From Maritimibacter sp. 55A14 (GTDB lineage: Bacteria > Pseudomonadota > Alphaproteobacteria > Rhodobacterales > Rhodobacteraceae), in contig NZ_QEYE01000008.1 of assembly GCF_003122205.1 (NCBI RefSeq), positions 1 through 64,000 of the forward strand: 64,000 bases of DNA, written 5' to 3'. A model generated the notes under the pieces. It had not been told where the DNA came from and ran no database searches. It saw only the letters and a program-made list of their open reading frames with translations. The first letter of the stretch is position 1. Each line of letters opens with the position of its first letter. The translations under genes and the position numbers were made by a program. Below are positions 38,438-45,893 of this stretch, piece after piece.

Positions 38438-39823
38438 ATGTTTCTTAACTCGCTCTCCGGCCGGTTCCTGCTTCTGACGGTGGTCTTCGTGATGCTGGCC
38501 GAGGTGCTGATCTTCGTGCCCTCGGTCGCGCGTTTCCGCGAGGACTACCTGCTGGCGCGGCTGGAACGGGCGCAGATCGCCTCGCTGGCGCTGCTGGCGA
38601 CGGAGGACGACATGGTCTCGCCCAGCCTGGCGGAGGAGCTTCTGCGAAACGCCGGCGTCTTCAACGTGGCGCTGCGCCGCGACGTGGTGCGCGAGTTGAT
38701 CCTGTCCTCCGACATGCCGATGTCCGTGAGCCGGACATTCGATCTGCGCGACACCACCGCTCTGGAACTGATCCGCGACGCGCTGGCCCAACTGGGCAAT
38801 ACCGAGCCGGGCGTGATCCGGGTGATCGGCGAGCCGCTGCGCGACGCGGGCATGCTGATCGAGGTCACGCTGCCGACCGAGCCGCTGCGCGCCGCCATGA
38901 TCGACTACGGGCTGCGCATCCTGATGCTGTCGCTGGTCATCTCGGTCATCACCTCGGCCCTTCTCTTCCTCGCCGTGCGCCGCTTCATGGTGGCGCCGAT
39001 CCGGCGTGTGATCAGCCACATGAAAGCCTATGAGGCCGCGCCTGACGACGCCCGGCAGATCATCAGGCCCGAAGCCACGATCCACGAGTTGCGCGAGGCC
39101 GAGGAGGCGCTGCGCTCCATGCAGACGGAGCTGAGCCATGCACTGCGCCAGAAGGACCGGCTGGCGGCGCTGGGCGGGGCGGTGGCCAAGATCAGTCACG
39201 ACCTGCGCAACATGCTGACCACGACGCAGCTTCTGGCCGACCGGATCGAGCAGAGCGACGATCCCGCGGTCAAGCGCACGGCGCCCAAGGTGATGGCGTC
39301 GCTGTCGCGGGCGATGCGGCTGTGCGAGACGACGCTGGCTTTCGGCAGGGCCGAGGAGCCGACGCCGGAACTGGGCCGCGTGGCGTTGGGCCGTCTCGTC
39401 GAGGATGTGATCGAGAACGAGAAGCTCGCGGCCGAGACGGATCTGGTGCGCTTCGTTACCGACTTGCCCCCCGGCGCGGCGCTGCATGTCGATCACGAAC
39501 AGGTGTTCCGCGTGCTCTCCAACCTGGTGCGCAACGCCCGCCAGGCGATCGAGACCAGCGGGCAGGCTGGCGAGATCACCATTTCCGCCCGTTCCGAGAA
39601 CGGCGATTGCGTGATCGAACTGCGCGACACCGGGCCGGGCCTGCCGGCGCGGGCGGTGGAAAACATCTTCAAGCCCTTCCAGTCCACGACGCGCAAGGGC
39701 GGCTCGGGCCTGGGGCTGGCGATCGCCGCGGAACTGGTGCGCGGGCATGGCGGCAAGCTGGAGCTGGTTTCCACCGGCGAGACCGGCACGGTCTTCGCGA
39801 TCCGCCTGCCGCAGGCCGATTGA
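38438..39823 (+). CDS. Orphan membrane sensor histidine kinase
   Basis: This 461-residue protein has a membrane segment at about 8-30, a periplasmic domain of about 125 residues, a second membrane segment at about 160-182 and a HAMP-like linker. The H-box AKISHDLRNML carries phospho-acceptor His254, and a HATPase_c domain has N-box NLVRNARQAIE, DTGPGLP and GGSGLGLAIA. No response regulator gene is adjacent, so its partner is elsewhere. It is 39 bases after the reductase gene. Coding is normal up to the stop, 70 bases before tRNA-Arg. Confidence 0.93.
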   Translation: MFLNSLSGRFLLLTVVFVMLAEVLIFVPSVARFREDYLLARLERAQIASLALLATEDDMVSPSLAEELLRNAGVFNVALRRDVVRELILSSDMPMSVSRTFDLRDTTALELIRDALAQLGNTEPGVIRVIGEPLRDAGMLIEVTLPTEPLRAAMIDYGLRILMLSLVISVITSALLFLAVRRFMVAPIRRVISHMKAYEAAPDDARQIIRPEATIHELREAEEALRSMQTELSHALRQKDRLAALGGAVAKISHDLRNMLTTTQLLADRIEQSDDPAVKRTAPKVMASLSRAMRLCETTLAFGRAEEPTPELGRVALGRLVEDVIENEKLAAETDLVRFVTDLPPGAALHVDHEQVFRVLSNLVRNARQAIETSGQAGEITISARSENGDCVIELRDTGPGLPARAVENIFKPFQSTTRKGGSGLGLAIAAELVRGHGGKLELVSTGETGTVFAIRLPQAD

Positions 39824-39854
39824 GGGCGCCACACGAAAATGCGTCCGATTGCCC

Positions 39855-39883
39855 TTGCATTGCCCCGGCAGCGGCGGTAAACG
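39855..39883 (+). promoter_or_regulatory. Promoter of tRNA-Arg
   Basis: TTGCAT (39855-39860), a 17-base spacer and TAAACG (39878-39883) stand just upstream of the tRNA. The expected start point near 39890 would leave a leader of only about four bases. The spacing and the TAA-type -10 match the rpmH promoter in this window. Confidence 0.55.
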
Positions 39884-39893
39884 CCTGCCTCAC

Positions 39894-39970
39894 GCACCGG
39901 TAGCTCAGCTGGATAGAGCACCAGACTACGAATCTGGGGGCCGGGGGTTCGAATCCTCCCCGGTGCGCCA
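39894..39970 (+). tRNA. tRNA-Arg (anticodon ACG)
   Basis: The 77 bases fold as a complete tRNA. The acceptor GCACCGG pairs with CCGGTGC, discriminator G is followed by an encoded CCA (39968-39970), the D arm is GCTC..GAGC, and the anticodon arm CCAGA-CTACGAA-TCTGG has loop anticodon ACG. The T arm contains GGTTCGAATCC. It decodes CGU/CGC after A34 editing. A phage integrase gene ends 28 bases downstream facing it, so it is the prophage attachment locus. Confidence 0.97.
39946..39970. other. Presumed attL core within the tRNA-Arg 3' end
   Basis: The T arm and acceptor 3' strand, ending in CCA, are where tyrosine-integrase phages usually recombine. The tRNA remains intact, so the phage restored this end. 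The exact core cannot be set because the matching attR lies beyond the window. Confidence 0.45.
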
Positions 39971-39997
39971 CCATATTTTCAAGCTATTGTTTTGCCG

Positions 39998-41077
39998 TCA
40001 CTTTTTGGCAGATTTGGAACTCTGTTTCGGAGAGTTGGAACTGTTCTGTTCTTGTTCCGGTCCGGAGAGAATCCTGCGCCGATCCGCGCGGCGTGCATAA
40101 TGTTCGATCTCTTTCAGGCTCTCGTGGCCCAGCCAGGCGCCCAGCTGATGGGCTGTTGCGCCCGATTCGGCGAGCGCGATCGAGCGGCTTTTGCGCAACC
40201 CGTGCGCCGATCTTCCCGTGATGCCGGCGGCCCGCGCGGCGGCGCTGAACCAGCTGCTGGCACCCTTGCGTGAGCGCGGCTTGCCGTAGTCGGTGACCAT
40301 CCAGACCAGGTGCCGGTGCTGCCGCGCGGCGAGCGCGGCGTGCAGCATCGCCTGATCGGCCTCCATCCCAGCTGCTACGGCCGGCAGAGACCGGAAGAGC
40401 GGCACCGCTACGTCGCCGCCGGTCTTGACCTGGCGGTAGCAGAGCCATCCCTGTCCGTCGACCATGCCGTCGCCCAGCCTTGTCGCGTCGGACATGCGCG
40501 CGCCGGTCCAGAAGATCGCCTCGAAGGCCAGCCGCTGCGCCGTGCCGATCGGCCAGCGGTCGCGGAAGCGCGCGATCTCGGCCGCCGTCCAGGGCACATG
40601 CCCCTCGCTCTTCGGGGTGCGCCGCGCGGGCACGCCGGTGGCCGGATTGGTGACCAGCAGCCCGGCCTCCGCGCACCAGGCGCAGAGGGCGCGCCAGACC
40701 TTGCGGCGGTTGTTCGAGGGGTGCGGCGGCAGGCGGGCGAGATCGGCCTTGATGTGGCGGGCCTCCAGGTCGGCCAGGCGCGCGGTTCCGTAGCGGATCG
40801 AGATGTCGTCGAGAAGCCGGCGCCAGACCGCGCGCGTCGAGCGGGCCCGGCCGAGATAGGCGTCGGAGGCCAGGAAGGCGCGCACCGCCGCTCCGATCGA
40901 GCCGGTGCGCACCGATCGCGGCGGGTCGCCGCCGGCGGCGGCCGCACTGTAGGCGGCGAGGAAGGCGGGGTCATCGGGTTCCGCGTCGGGCAGGGGCACG
41001 CCCTTGCGGCCGGGCGGGCGGTAGTAATAGCGGACGCGGCCGCTGGGCCAGCGGCCGGAGGCGTTGAGGTATTTCAA
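39998..41077 (-). CDS. int: Phage tyrosine integrase, TTG start
   Basis: This 359-residue tyrosine recombinase has an N-terminal SAM-like arm domain (about 60-140) and a catalytic domain. ARMSDATRLG carries the first Arg, HGLRKSRSIALAESG the His-x-x-Arg, HQLGAWLGHESLKEIEHYAR the second His and the Tyr nucleophile. The start is probably TTG at 41077, which overlaps the upstream stop as TTGA. GGGGGG lies six bases upstream. An ATG at 41119 would overlap the previous gene by 46 bases. It catalyses integration and excision at tRNA-Arg. Confidence 0.93.
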   Translation of the reverse strand: MKYLNASGRWPSGRVRYYYRPPGRKGVPLPDAEPDDPAFLAAYSAAAAGGDPPRSVRTGSIGAAVRAFLASDAYLGRARSTRAVWRRLLDDISIRYGTARLADLEARHIKADLARLPPHPSNNRRKVWRALCAWCAEAGLLVTNPATGVPARRTPKSEGHVPWTAAEIARFRDRWPIGTAQRLAFEAIFWTGARMSDATRLGDGMVDGQGWLCYRQVKTGGDVAVPLFRSLPAVAAGMEADQAMLHAALAARQHRHLVWMVTDYGKPRSRKGASSWFSAAARAAGITGRSAHGLRKSRSIALAESGATAHQLGAWLGHESLKEIEHYARRADRRRILSGPEQEQNSSNSPKQSSKSAKK

Positions 41078-41325
41078 TGTGATCCCCCCGCGCAGCCTTC
41101 CCCGAACAGTGCGTCGCATGTGTTGTCTCCCGGCGCCTCGCGGTCCGACTCGACCGGCAGGTCGTCAGCATAGGCGTCCAGGTCGCGTTTGTCATAGAGC
41201 CGCTTCGCGCCGAGCTTGCGGCGCGGGATCGGCAGGCCGCGCAGCGTGGTCACGCCCACGCCCAGGTAATGCGCGGCCGCAGGGGCCGGCATCAGGCGGG
41301 GTGCGAAGTCGAGCGTGACGGTCAT
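41074..41325 (-). CDS. Excisionase-like HTH protein
   Basis: This 83-residue protein has the winged-helix MerR/excisionase pattern LMPAPAAAHYLGVGVTTLRG followed by RRKLGAKRLYDKRDLDAYAD. The position directly upstream of and coupled to the integrase fits a recombination directionality factor; a general HTH regulator is the alternative. Its start overlaps the DUF4326 stop by four bases. Confidence 0.75.
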   Translation of the reverse strand: MTVTLDFAPRLMPAPAAAHYLGVGVTTLRGLPIPRRKLGAKRLYDKRDLDAYADDLPVESDREAPGDNTCDALFGEGCAGGSH

Positions 41326-41768
41326 CGTAATTCCCCGGCGGCCGCCTGCTGGGCCATCCTGTCCATGTCGCGGATGTGGATCATCAGCTCGGTGCGCGCG
41401 GGCTCGGCCCAGAACCGTTCCAGGTCGAGAGGTTCCCCCGCCGGCCGGTTGGCCAGCGCCAGCAGCACCTCGGCGTGACACGGGCCATCCAGCGCGCACC
41501 AGCAGCAGAGATCCCGGCCGCGTATCCTGTCCAGGTTCCCATGCACGTGCTCGTAGAGCATGCGCTGCTCGTCCGGATCGGGATCCGCGCGCGCGACGAT
41601 GTAGCCCGCCATGAGGGCGGCGTAGCGGTAGACGACCTGCGCCCGCGTGCCATCGCGGCCGACGACAAAGGGATTGCGCCAGAGCGTGGGGCGCGAGACG
41701 ACGACGGCGCCCTCCGGCTTTCGCCAGCCCTTGGCGCGCGAGAGGCGGATGCGGGTCGGCATGGTCAT
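41322..41768 (-). CDS. DUF4326 phage protein
   Basis: This 148-residue protein has the DUF4326 pattern VVVSRPTLWRNPF near the N-terminus and RGRDLCCWCALDGPCHAEVL with ALANRP near the middle. The Cys/His cluster suggests a bound metal or a nucleotide-binding site. The family is common in phages and its function is not established. ATGA overlaps join it on both sides. Confidence 0.75.
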   Translation of the reverse strand: MTMPTRIRLSRAKGWRKPEGAVVVSRPTLWRNPFVVGRDGTRAQVVYRYAALMAGYIVARADPDPDEQRMLYEHVHGNLDRIRGRDLCCWCALDGPCHAEVLLALANRPAGEPLDLERFWAEPARTELMIHIRDMDRMAQQAAAGELR

Positions 41769-42406
41769 TTCTTCCCGCCACCGCCGCGCCGCTCCCGAGA
41801 TTGGTGCTCCAGTTCGGTGATCGCGAGAATGGTCGGTTTCAGTTCGGGCTCCGCCGCGTCATAGCCGCGCCCGAAGCGGCCGTTGAGGCGGGGCAGCAGC
41901 GCCCGCGGGATCAGCTTCCAGTTCGACGGGTCGCAGTTGGTCTTGTCGCCGTCCAGGCATTTGAGGCACATGCCCTCGGGCACGGGGCCGTGGGCTTCCT
42001 CCCAGCGGACCAGGTGCAGCGCGCGCCAGCGCGACTGGAGCGGCAGGCCATCGTGTATCTTCCGCTCGATGTAGCCGTCTTCCGTGACGCGCTCGGTGCC
42101 GATCGGCTTGTGAAGCTCGGCCGCTCTGCCGCCACGATGACCTTTCTTGAACCGCGTCCTGGCGCTGTTGGCGTTCCAGGGCATCTTCTTGCCCTTGTTC
42201 TCGGGCTCGCGTCCCGGTTCGTAGCAGCCAGTGCGCCCCGTCAGCCAGCGGTTGCGCTTGCAGAGCGAAGTGTAGGCGCCCAGCGACACGTCGGCACGGT
42301 CGAACTGCGCGACGAACTGCGCGTGCGCCTCCCGGCGCGGGAGCGACGCGTGCGCCTCGATCCACGCCAGCTCGTCATCGCCCCAGCTGATCGGCGTTCC
42401 CTTCAT
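41765..42406 (-). CDS. HNH endonuclease-type protein
   Basis: This 213-residue protein has an N-terminal HTH-like region (WGDDELAWIEAHASLPRREA) and a C-terminal HNH core with LHLVRWEEAHGPVPEGMCLK and CLDGDKTNCDPSNWKLIP, including the metal-site His131 region, Asp154 and Asn162. Such proteins are often homing or phage-encoded nucleases. It is coupled by ATGA overlaps to both neighbours, so it looks like an integral operon member rather than a recent intron-type insertion. Confidence 0.75.
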   Translation of the reverse strand: MKGTPISWGDDELAWIEAHASLPRREAHAQFVAQFDRADVSLGAYTSLCKRNRWLTGRTGCYEPGREPENKGKKMPWNANSARTRFKKGHRGGRAAELHKPIGTERVTEDGYIERKIHDGLPLQSRWRALHLVRWEEAHGPVPEGMCLKCLDGDKTNCDPSNWKLIPRALLPRLNGRFGRGYDAAEPELKPTILAITELEHQSRERRGGGGKK

Positions 42407-42642
42407 TCCGTGTCCTTCCCGATCTGGGGCAGCATCGGAAGGATTGCATTGCCGTGCTCGGCAAATAGCTTCGCCGCCTTGAGCTGCAGGTCCGCGTTCC
42501 GGGTGATCTGGTCGGCCACAGATACGATGGCATCGGCGCGCTTGGCCTCTTCCTCGATCCGCTCGACGGACAAGCCTTCCTCCGACAGCCGTTCGAGCTG
42601 CGCAAAAAGGTGATTGTTCAGATCGGACAGGCGGTTTTTCAT
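42403..42642 (-). CDS. Small phage protein (early operon)
   Basis: This 79-residue protein begins MKNRLSDLNNHLFAQLERLS and is mainly helical, with a middle stretch EEAKRADAIVSVADQITRNA. Similar short proteins with the NRLSDLNNHLF start occur in many siphophages near the integrase; no function is known. The ATG at 42642 has a GGAGTGAGATC ribosome-binding site. Confidence 0.65.
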   Translation of the reverse strand: MKNRLSDLNNHLFAQLERLSEEGLSVERIEEEAKRADAIVSVADQITRNADLQLKAAKLFAEHGNAILPMLPQIGKDTE

Positions 42643-42646
42643 GATC

Positions 42647-42838
42647 TCACTCCACTTCCACCTCGACGCGCCCGACAAGCTTCTCCCGAACGGGCGTCCG
42701 CTGGCCGGATTTTGCGGGTTGAAGCCTGATCAGGTAGCCGGCATCTGTATCAGCCTCGATGACATCCTTGATCTCGCGGCCGTCAAGCCTGACCGTAACC
42801 CTGTGACCGTGCGTGTTTTTCACCGTGTAGAGCGGCAT
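42647..42838 (-). CDS. Small phage protein of unknown function
   Basis: This 63-residue protein MPLYTVKNTHGHRVTVRLDG is rich in beta-strand-like segments and ends in an acidic VGRVEVEVE. A GGAGTGAAATC sequence precedes the ATG. It lies four bases from the next gene in the leftward operon. I do not recognise it. Confidence 0.6.
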   Translation of the reverse strand: MPLYTVKNTHGHRVTVRLDGREIKDVIEADTDAGYLIRLQPAKSGQRTPVREKLVGRVEVEVE

Positions 42839-42842
42839 GATT

Positions 42843-43286
42843 TCACTCCTGCTCAAGATGCTCAAAAAGGTCTCCGTCAGCCGCCTTCTCGCGTCGTCTT
42901 GCCTCTATCCCGGCGCGGCGCATCGGCGCGTCGTAGATGTTGTGGCAGCGCTGGCACCAGGCGCGCAGGTTGTCCGGATCGCAGTTCTCGGGCTGGTGAT
43001 CGAGATGCGCGACGGTAAGCACGATGCGCACGACCCGAAGCTGGTGCTTTGCGCCGGACGGAGACACGCACGTGGCAACCTCGCCGGGCGCGGGCCATTC
43101 CAGGCTGAGCAGCTTTTCACCGAGCGGCATGGCATCGCACCATGTTCCATCCCGCAGGCGTCCGCCCAGCCGGCCATTCTTGACGCCGCATTCTTCGCAG
43201 CGCTGGCCAGCGCGTTCCCTGATGGCCCTGCTGATGTCGGGCCAGTCCGGTGGATAGCGATCACGGTTTTCGGCGCGGATGGGCAT
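42843..43286 (-). CDS. Second HNH-type nuclease with zinc-binding cysteines
   Basis: This 147-residue protein has paired cysteines Cys30/Cys33 (CEEC) and Cys111/Cys114 (CQRC) that probably bind structural zinc. The HNH core is VAHLDHQPENCDPDNLRAWC with His94 and His97, followed by CHNIYD. This is the layout of small phage HNH nucleases linked to packaging or restriction-like functions. It lies in the leftward early operon and not beside the terminase. Confidence 0.75.
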   Translation of the reverse strand: MPIRAENRDRYPPDWPDISRAIRERAGQRCEECGVKNGRLGGRLRDGTWCDAMPLGEKLLSLEWPAPGEVATCVSPSGAKHQLRVVRIVLTVAHLDHQPENCDPDNLRAWCQRCHNIYDAPMRRAGIEARRREKAADGDLFEHLEQE

Positions 43287-43297
43287 CGCTCACTCCC

Positions 43298-43456
43298 TCA
43301 CCAGATCGCCGCGGCCAGCGCCACGCCCACGCCGATCCCGACCACGACGGCCGTGCCCAGGATCACGACGGCCAGCGCCACGGGCGGCGGGGCTGGTGAC
43401 AGGCGGTCGAGATAGTCCTGGCTTCGCAGCGGGGGAAAGGCGCGGTGGTGCGTCAT
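43298..43456 (-). CDS. 52-residue single-pass membrane protein
   Basis: MTHHRAFPPLRSQDYLDRLS precedes one strongly hydrophobic helix (about residues 27-51, VALAVVILGTAVVVGIGVGV) that ends AAAIW. The start and stop were read from the complement strand. It is too short to classify. It is one of three tiny membrane proteins in this operon and could act on the host envelope. Confidence 0.55.
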   Translation of the reverse strand: MTHHRAFPPLRSQDYLDRLSPAPPPVALAVVILGTAVVVGIGVGVALAAAIW

Positions 43457-43460
43457 TGGA

Positions 43461-44066
43461 TCAGACCCCCAGAGCTTCGCGGTAGAGCTGCAGCACCGCC
43501 TCGGCCTCGGCCAGTTCCTGCGGGTCCTTGGCGCGCAGCTTGATGACCTGGCGCAGGCAGCGGGTGTCGTAACCGCGCGCCTTGGCCTCGGCCATCACCT
43601 CCTTCTGCTGGTCGGCAAGCTCCTTGCGCTCGGCTTCCAGCCGCTCGAAGCGTTCGACGAAGGATTGCAGCTCCGCGCGGGTGACGCGGTAGGCGTTGTC
43701 GCCCACGGCGCGGTCGGCGTCGGTCTCCTTCATCGGCGGGCGGCCATTGATTTTCATGGCGACGGCTTCGAGATCGCCGGCCGTGAAAGGTGCCGTCGTC
43801 TGGCCGTCCGGCGTCGTCAGCGTCATCGTCGTCTCCGGCTTCTCGCCCGTCAGCCTGGCCAGCGCGTCGGGGAAAATCTCCCGGCTGCCGACGTGATCGG
43901 CGGGGCCGACGGCGCCGGCGTCCTCCAGCCGCTCGATCAGGGCGGAGGCCTTGTTCCAGCCGATGGAAAACCGGCTCTGCAGCGAGCTGCCGGAACATTT
44001 GCCTGTCGCCTGGACGAAGGCGGCGGCGTCGGGCAGGAGGTCGGGGGTCTGGGTTTCAGCGGTCAT
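43461..44066 (-). CDS. Fusion of FtsK-gamma DNA-binding domain and GapR (DUF2312) domain
   Basis: This 201-residue protein has two recognisable modules. Residues about 10-66 match the FtsK gamma winged helix (DAAAFVQATGKCSGSSLQSR, FSIGWNKASALIERLEDAGA, VGPADHVGSREIF), which in FtsK reads KOPS sequences. Residues about 123-200 match GapR/DUF2312 (AELQSFVERFERLEAERKEL, ADQQKEVMAEAKARGYDT, LRQVIKLRAKDPQELAEAEA), which clamps overtwisted DNA. No FtsK motor is present. A linker with TLTTPDGQTTAPFTAGDLEA joins them. It is probably a phage nucleoid or replication protein. The domain calls are firm; the role is inferred. Confidence 0.88.
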   Translation of the reverse strand: MTAETQTPDLLPDAAAFVQATGKCSGSSLQSRFSIGWNKASALIERLEDAGAVGPADHVGSREIFPDALARLTGEKPETTMTLTTPDGQTTAPFTAGDLEAVAMKINGRPPMKETDADRAVGDNAYRVTRAELQSFVERFERLEAERKELADQQKEVMAEAKARGYDTRCLRQVIKLRAKDPQELAEAEAVLQLYREALGV

Positions 44067-44490
44067 GCGGGTTCTCCGGGCTCATCTTGGCAAAAAGCGG
44101 CGGCGGCCAAGGGGTGTCCGCCGGCGGTGGAAAATCGTTCGGCTCGAAAAACCCCAGCGCGCCGCGGCACGGTTGAAAGGGCAGGGGCTCGGCATTGCGA
44201 AGCACGAATCCGAAGCGGCCGAAGAACCACGGGCTCGCCATCTCGGTGACGCAATCGACGATCTCGGCCCGGCCGACGATGCCGCCCAGCCGTGGCTTCG
44301 TCGCGGGCAGATCGCGGCCGATGATTTGCGCAATCAGCTCCAGGTCGGCGCGCTCGGCCGGACCCCAGGCCTTGGCGGCGTGGATCAGGACCGGGCCGCG
44401 GTAGGGTGTGTACCAGTTGCGGTTTTCCACATCCTTGCCGTGGTGCAGGATGGCATCGGCCCAGGGCTGGCGGATCGAAATTGCCTTCAT
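44056..44490 (-). CDS. ASCH-domain protein
   Basis: This 144-residue protein begins MKAISIRQPWADAILHHGKD with VENRNWYTPYRGPVLIHAAK, the ASCH signature of a beta-barrel related to PUA domains. ASCH proteins are thought to bind RNA or nucleotides; some hydrolyse modified cytidines. The gene overlaps the FtsK-gamma/GapR gene by 11 bases and its upstream neighbour by four. Confidence 0.85.
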   Translation of the reverse strand: MKAISIRQPWADAILHHGKDVENRNWYTPYRGPVLIHAAKAWGPAERADLELIAQIIGRDLPATKPRLGGIVGRAEIVDCVTEMASPWFFGRFGFVLRNAEPLPFQPCRGALGFFEPNDFPPPADTPWPPPLFAKMSPENPHDR

Positions 44491-44807
44491 GACGCCACCA
44501 GCCGATCGAGCGCGGCGGCGCGCCAGTCCGACAGGATCGCGTCGGCTGTGCCGTCGGGCGCGGACGTGGTGCTGCGTACACCCAGCATCGACAACTGAAC
44601 GCCCTGAGCGGTCTGCGAGACCTCGCAGAGCCCGGCATCGAACAGCCGTGTCAGCGCGCGGGATCGGGCATGGGAAGGACCGGCCACCACGCCGTCGATC
44701 CAGGCGATGCGCATTTCGATTTGCAGGCGCTGCTGCAGGTCGAGTGCGCCGGGTGCGGGCGGGTCGTCGCGCGGCAGGCGGTCGGGGACGCGGGCCGTGA
44801 GCGACAT
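44487..44807 (-). CDS. Phage protein of unknown function (106 aa)
   Basis: MSLTARVPDRLPRDDPPAPG leads into a helical region (LDLQQRLQIEMRIAWIDGVV) and a possible winged-helix segment (HARSRALTRLFDAGLCEVSQ). The ATG at 44807 shares one base with the upstream stop (TGATG), which I prefer to the GTG one codon earlier. No family is recognised. Confidence 0.6.
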   Translation of the reverse strand: MSLTARVPDRLPRDDPPAPGALDLQQRLQIEMRIAWIDGVVAGPSHARSRALTRLFDAGLCEVSQTAQGVQLSMLGVRSTTSAPDGTADAILSDWRAAALDRLVAS

Positions 44808-45073
44808 CACGCGGCCTCCGCTGCGATCATGGCCTCAAGCCAGGTGCTGGCGGCCTTGGTCCAGCTGGCGACTGCCGCGTCGCGGTCGGGGCCGTGCCCG
44901 GTTATGGCGTGCAGGCTGATCTCGACCATCGCGGGACCGGGGCCGGTACCGGGCGGCACCGCCCATATGCCGCCCGATTCCATCACCGCATTGGCCAGCA
45001 GCTCGGCGGCGTCCTCGGGGCCGCGGCCGGAAAGGTCGGCCAGCAGGCGGGCGATCGTGTCAGTGCAGGGCAT
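44807..45073 (-). CDS. Phage protein of unknown function (88 aa)
   Basis: This 88-residue protein has [20 protein letters not shown] and a C-terminal helix ASWTKAASTWLEAMIAAEAA. The pattern is helix, acidic loop, strand, helix. It overlaps the 42-residue membrane protein gene upstream by 14 bases and the next gene by one base. Confidence 0.55.
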   Translation of the reverse strand: MPCTDTIARLLADLSGRGPEDAAELLANAVMESGGIWAVPPGTGPGPAMVEISLHAITGHGPDRDAAVASWTKAASTWLEAMIAAEAA

Positions 45074-45188
45074 GGGCTGTCTCCATCTGATGGGCGTCGA
45101 GAACCGAGGCGGCGAGCCGCGGGGCGACGTGGTGGAAGGCGAGCGCGATCAGGAGCGCGGTCGCGGCGGGGGTGAGGGCGCGGGTCAT
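45060..45188 (-). CDS. 42-residue membrane micro-protein
   Basis: MTRALTPAATALLLIALAFH-type sequence (read as MTRALTPAATALLIALAFHH) gives one membrane helix followed by VAPRLAASVLDAHQMETAHA. The ATG overlaps the stop of the 37-residue protein gene (ATGA). It is short and unclassified; coupling to neighbours is the main evidence that it is translated. Confidence 0.5.
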   Translation of the reverse strand: MTRALTPAATALLIALAFHHVAPRLAASVLDAHQMETAHALH

Positions 45189-45298
45189 TGGCCCTGCTCC
45201 GGCATCGGCCCGCCCGCGAAGGGCGCGGGAAGGTTCTGGAACATCACGATTGCGGCCAAAATCACGGCGGCGAGGATAAGCGCGTGGCGGAGGGTCAT
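45185..45298 (-). CDS. 37-residue membrane micro-protein
   Basis: MTLRHALILAAVILAAIVMF is an N-terminal membrane helix followed by a short Pro/Gly-rich tail (QNLPAPFAGGPMPEQGQ). Both ends overlap neighbouring genes as ATGA. It may be a holin-like, superinfection-exclusion or regulatory peptide. No assignment is possible from sequence. Confidence 0.5.
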   Translation of the reverse strand: MTLRHALILAAVILAAIVMFQNLPAPFAGGPMPEQGQ

Positions 45299-45537
45299 AA
45301 CGACCTCTCTTCCAGATACCGGATCAGGGCGCCGTGCAGTTGTCCGGCGGTACCGGTGTTGCTGTCCGTCGCCTCGATCAGCAGGCGCAGGCTGTCTGCA
45401 AGGATGGTTGCCGTGTCGCCGGAGCCAACGCTGTCGTGAGGTGTGATTTTGCCCTCACGCGCACACTCGATCATATCCTCGGCGGCGCCGGCTGCATTCG
45501 ACGCAGCGGCGAGAAGTGTTTTCATATGACCGGTCAT
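45295..45537 (-). CDS. Phage protein of unknown function (80 aa)
   Basis: MTGHMKTLLAAASNAAGAAE starts an all-helical protein with ATILADSLRLLIEATDSNTG and a C-terminal LHGALIRYLEERSL. The ATG overlaps the stop of the HTH gene by four bases. An internal ATG at 45525 (MKTLL) is an alternative. No family is recognised. Confidence 0.55.
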   Translation of the reverse strand: MTGHMKTLLAAASNAAGAAEDMIECAREGKITPHDSVGSGDTATILADSLRLLIEATDSNTGTAGQLHGALIRYLEERSL

Positions 45538-45893
45538 GCCGCTGTCTCCGAGGCCAGCGCGGCAAACGCTCCGTCGTCCAGCACCGCGTCGATGATCTGA
45601 TCCTCGACAACCGTCTCGATGAGCAGGCAGACAAGCTCGCCCACGGTCAGCCCGCGTCGGGTGGCATACGGCTGCAGGGCGTTGATCGCCTCACCGTCGA
45701 GCACGGCGTCAGGCCGGATTTCATTCAGATCGTGGCGGTGGGATCGCTGGGCAGAATGCGCCAGCGCCGAGGCGGTTTTGGCCGTGATGCCGATCATCCG
45801 CCCGATCTGCGCAAAGGTCTTCCCCTGATTGCGCAGCGCGACAACGGCGGCGGTGCGGCTCGGATAGCCAAGGGCCGGTTTAGGAGCGCCCAT
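45534..45893 (-). CDS. HTH DNA-binding protein (119 aa)
   Basis: The N-terminal part VVALRNQGKTFAQIGRMIGI followed by TAKTASALAHS is a homeodomain-like HTH, as in resolvases and sigma region 4. The C-terminal part contains ALQPYATRRGLTVGELVCLL and a helical acidic end. It is probably an early regulator of the phage. Its start overlaps the upstream 130-residue gene by 14 bases. Confidence 0.65.
   Translation of the reverse strand: MGAPKPALGYPSRTAAVVALRNQGKTFAQIGRMIGITAKTASALAHSAQRSHRHDLNEIRPDAVLDGEAINALQPYATRRGLTVGELVCLLIETVVEDQIIDAVLDDGAFAALASETAA

Noticed and set aside
37409-39832. 800-codon open frame opposite the reductase and kinase genes
   Set aside because: The + strand proteins carry intact catalytic motifs; the antisense product is low-complexity.
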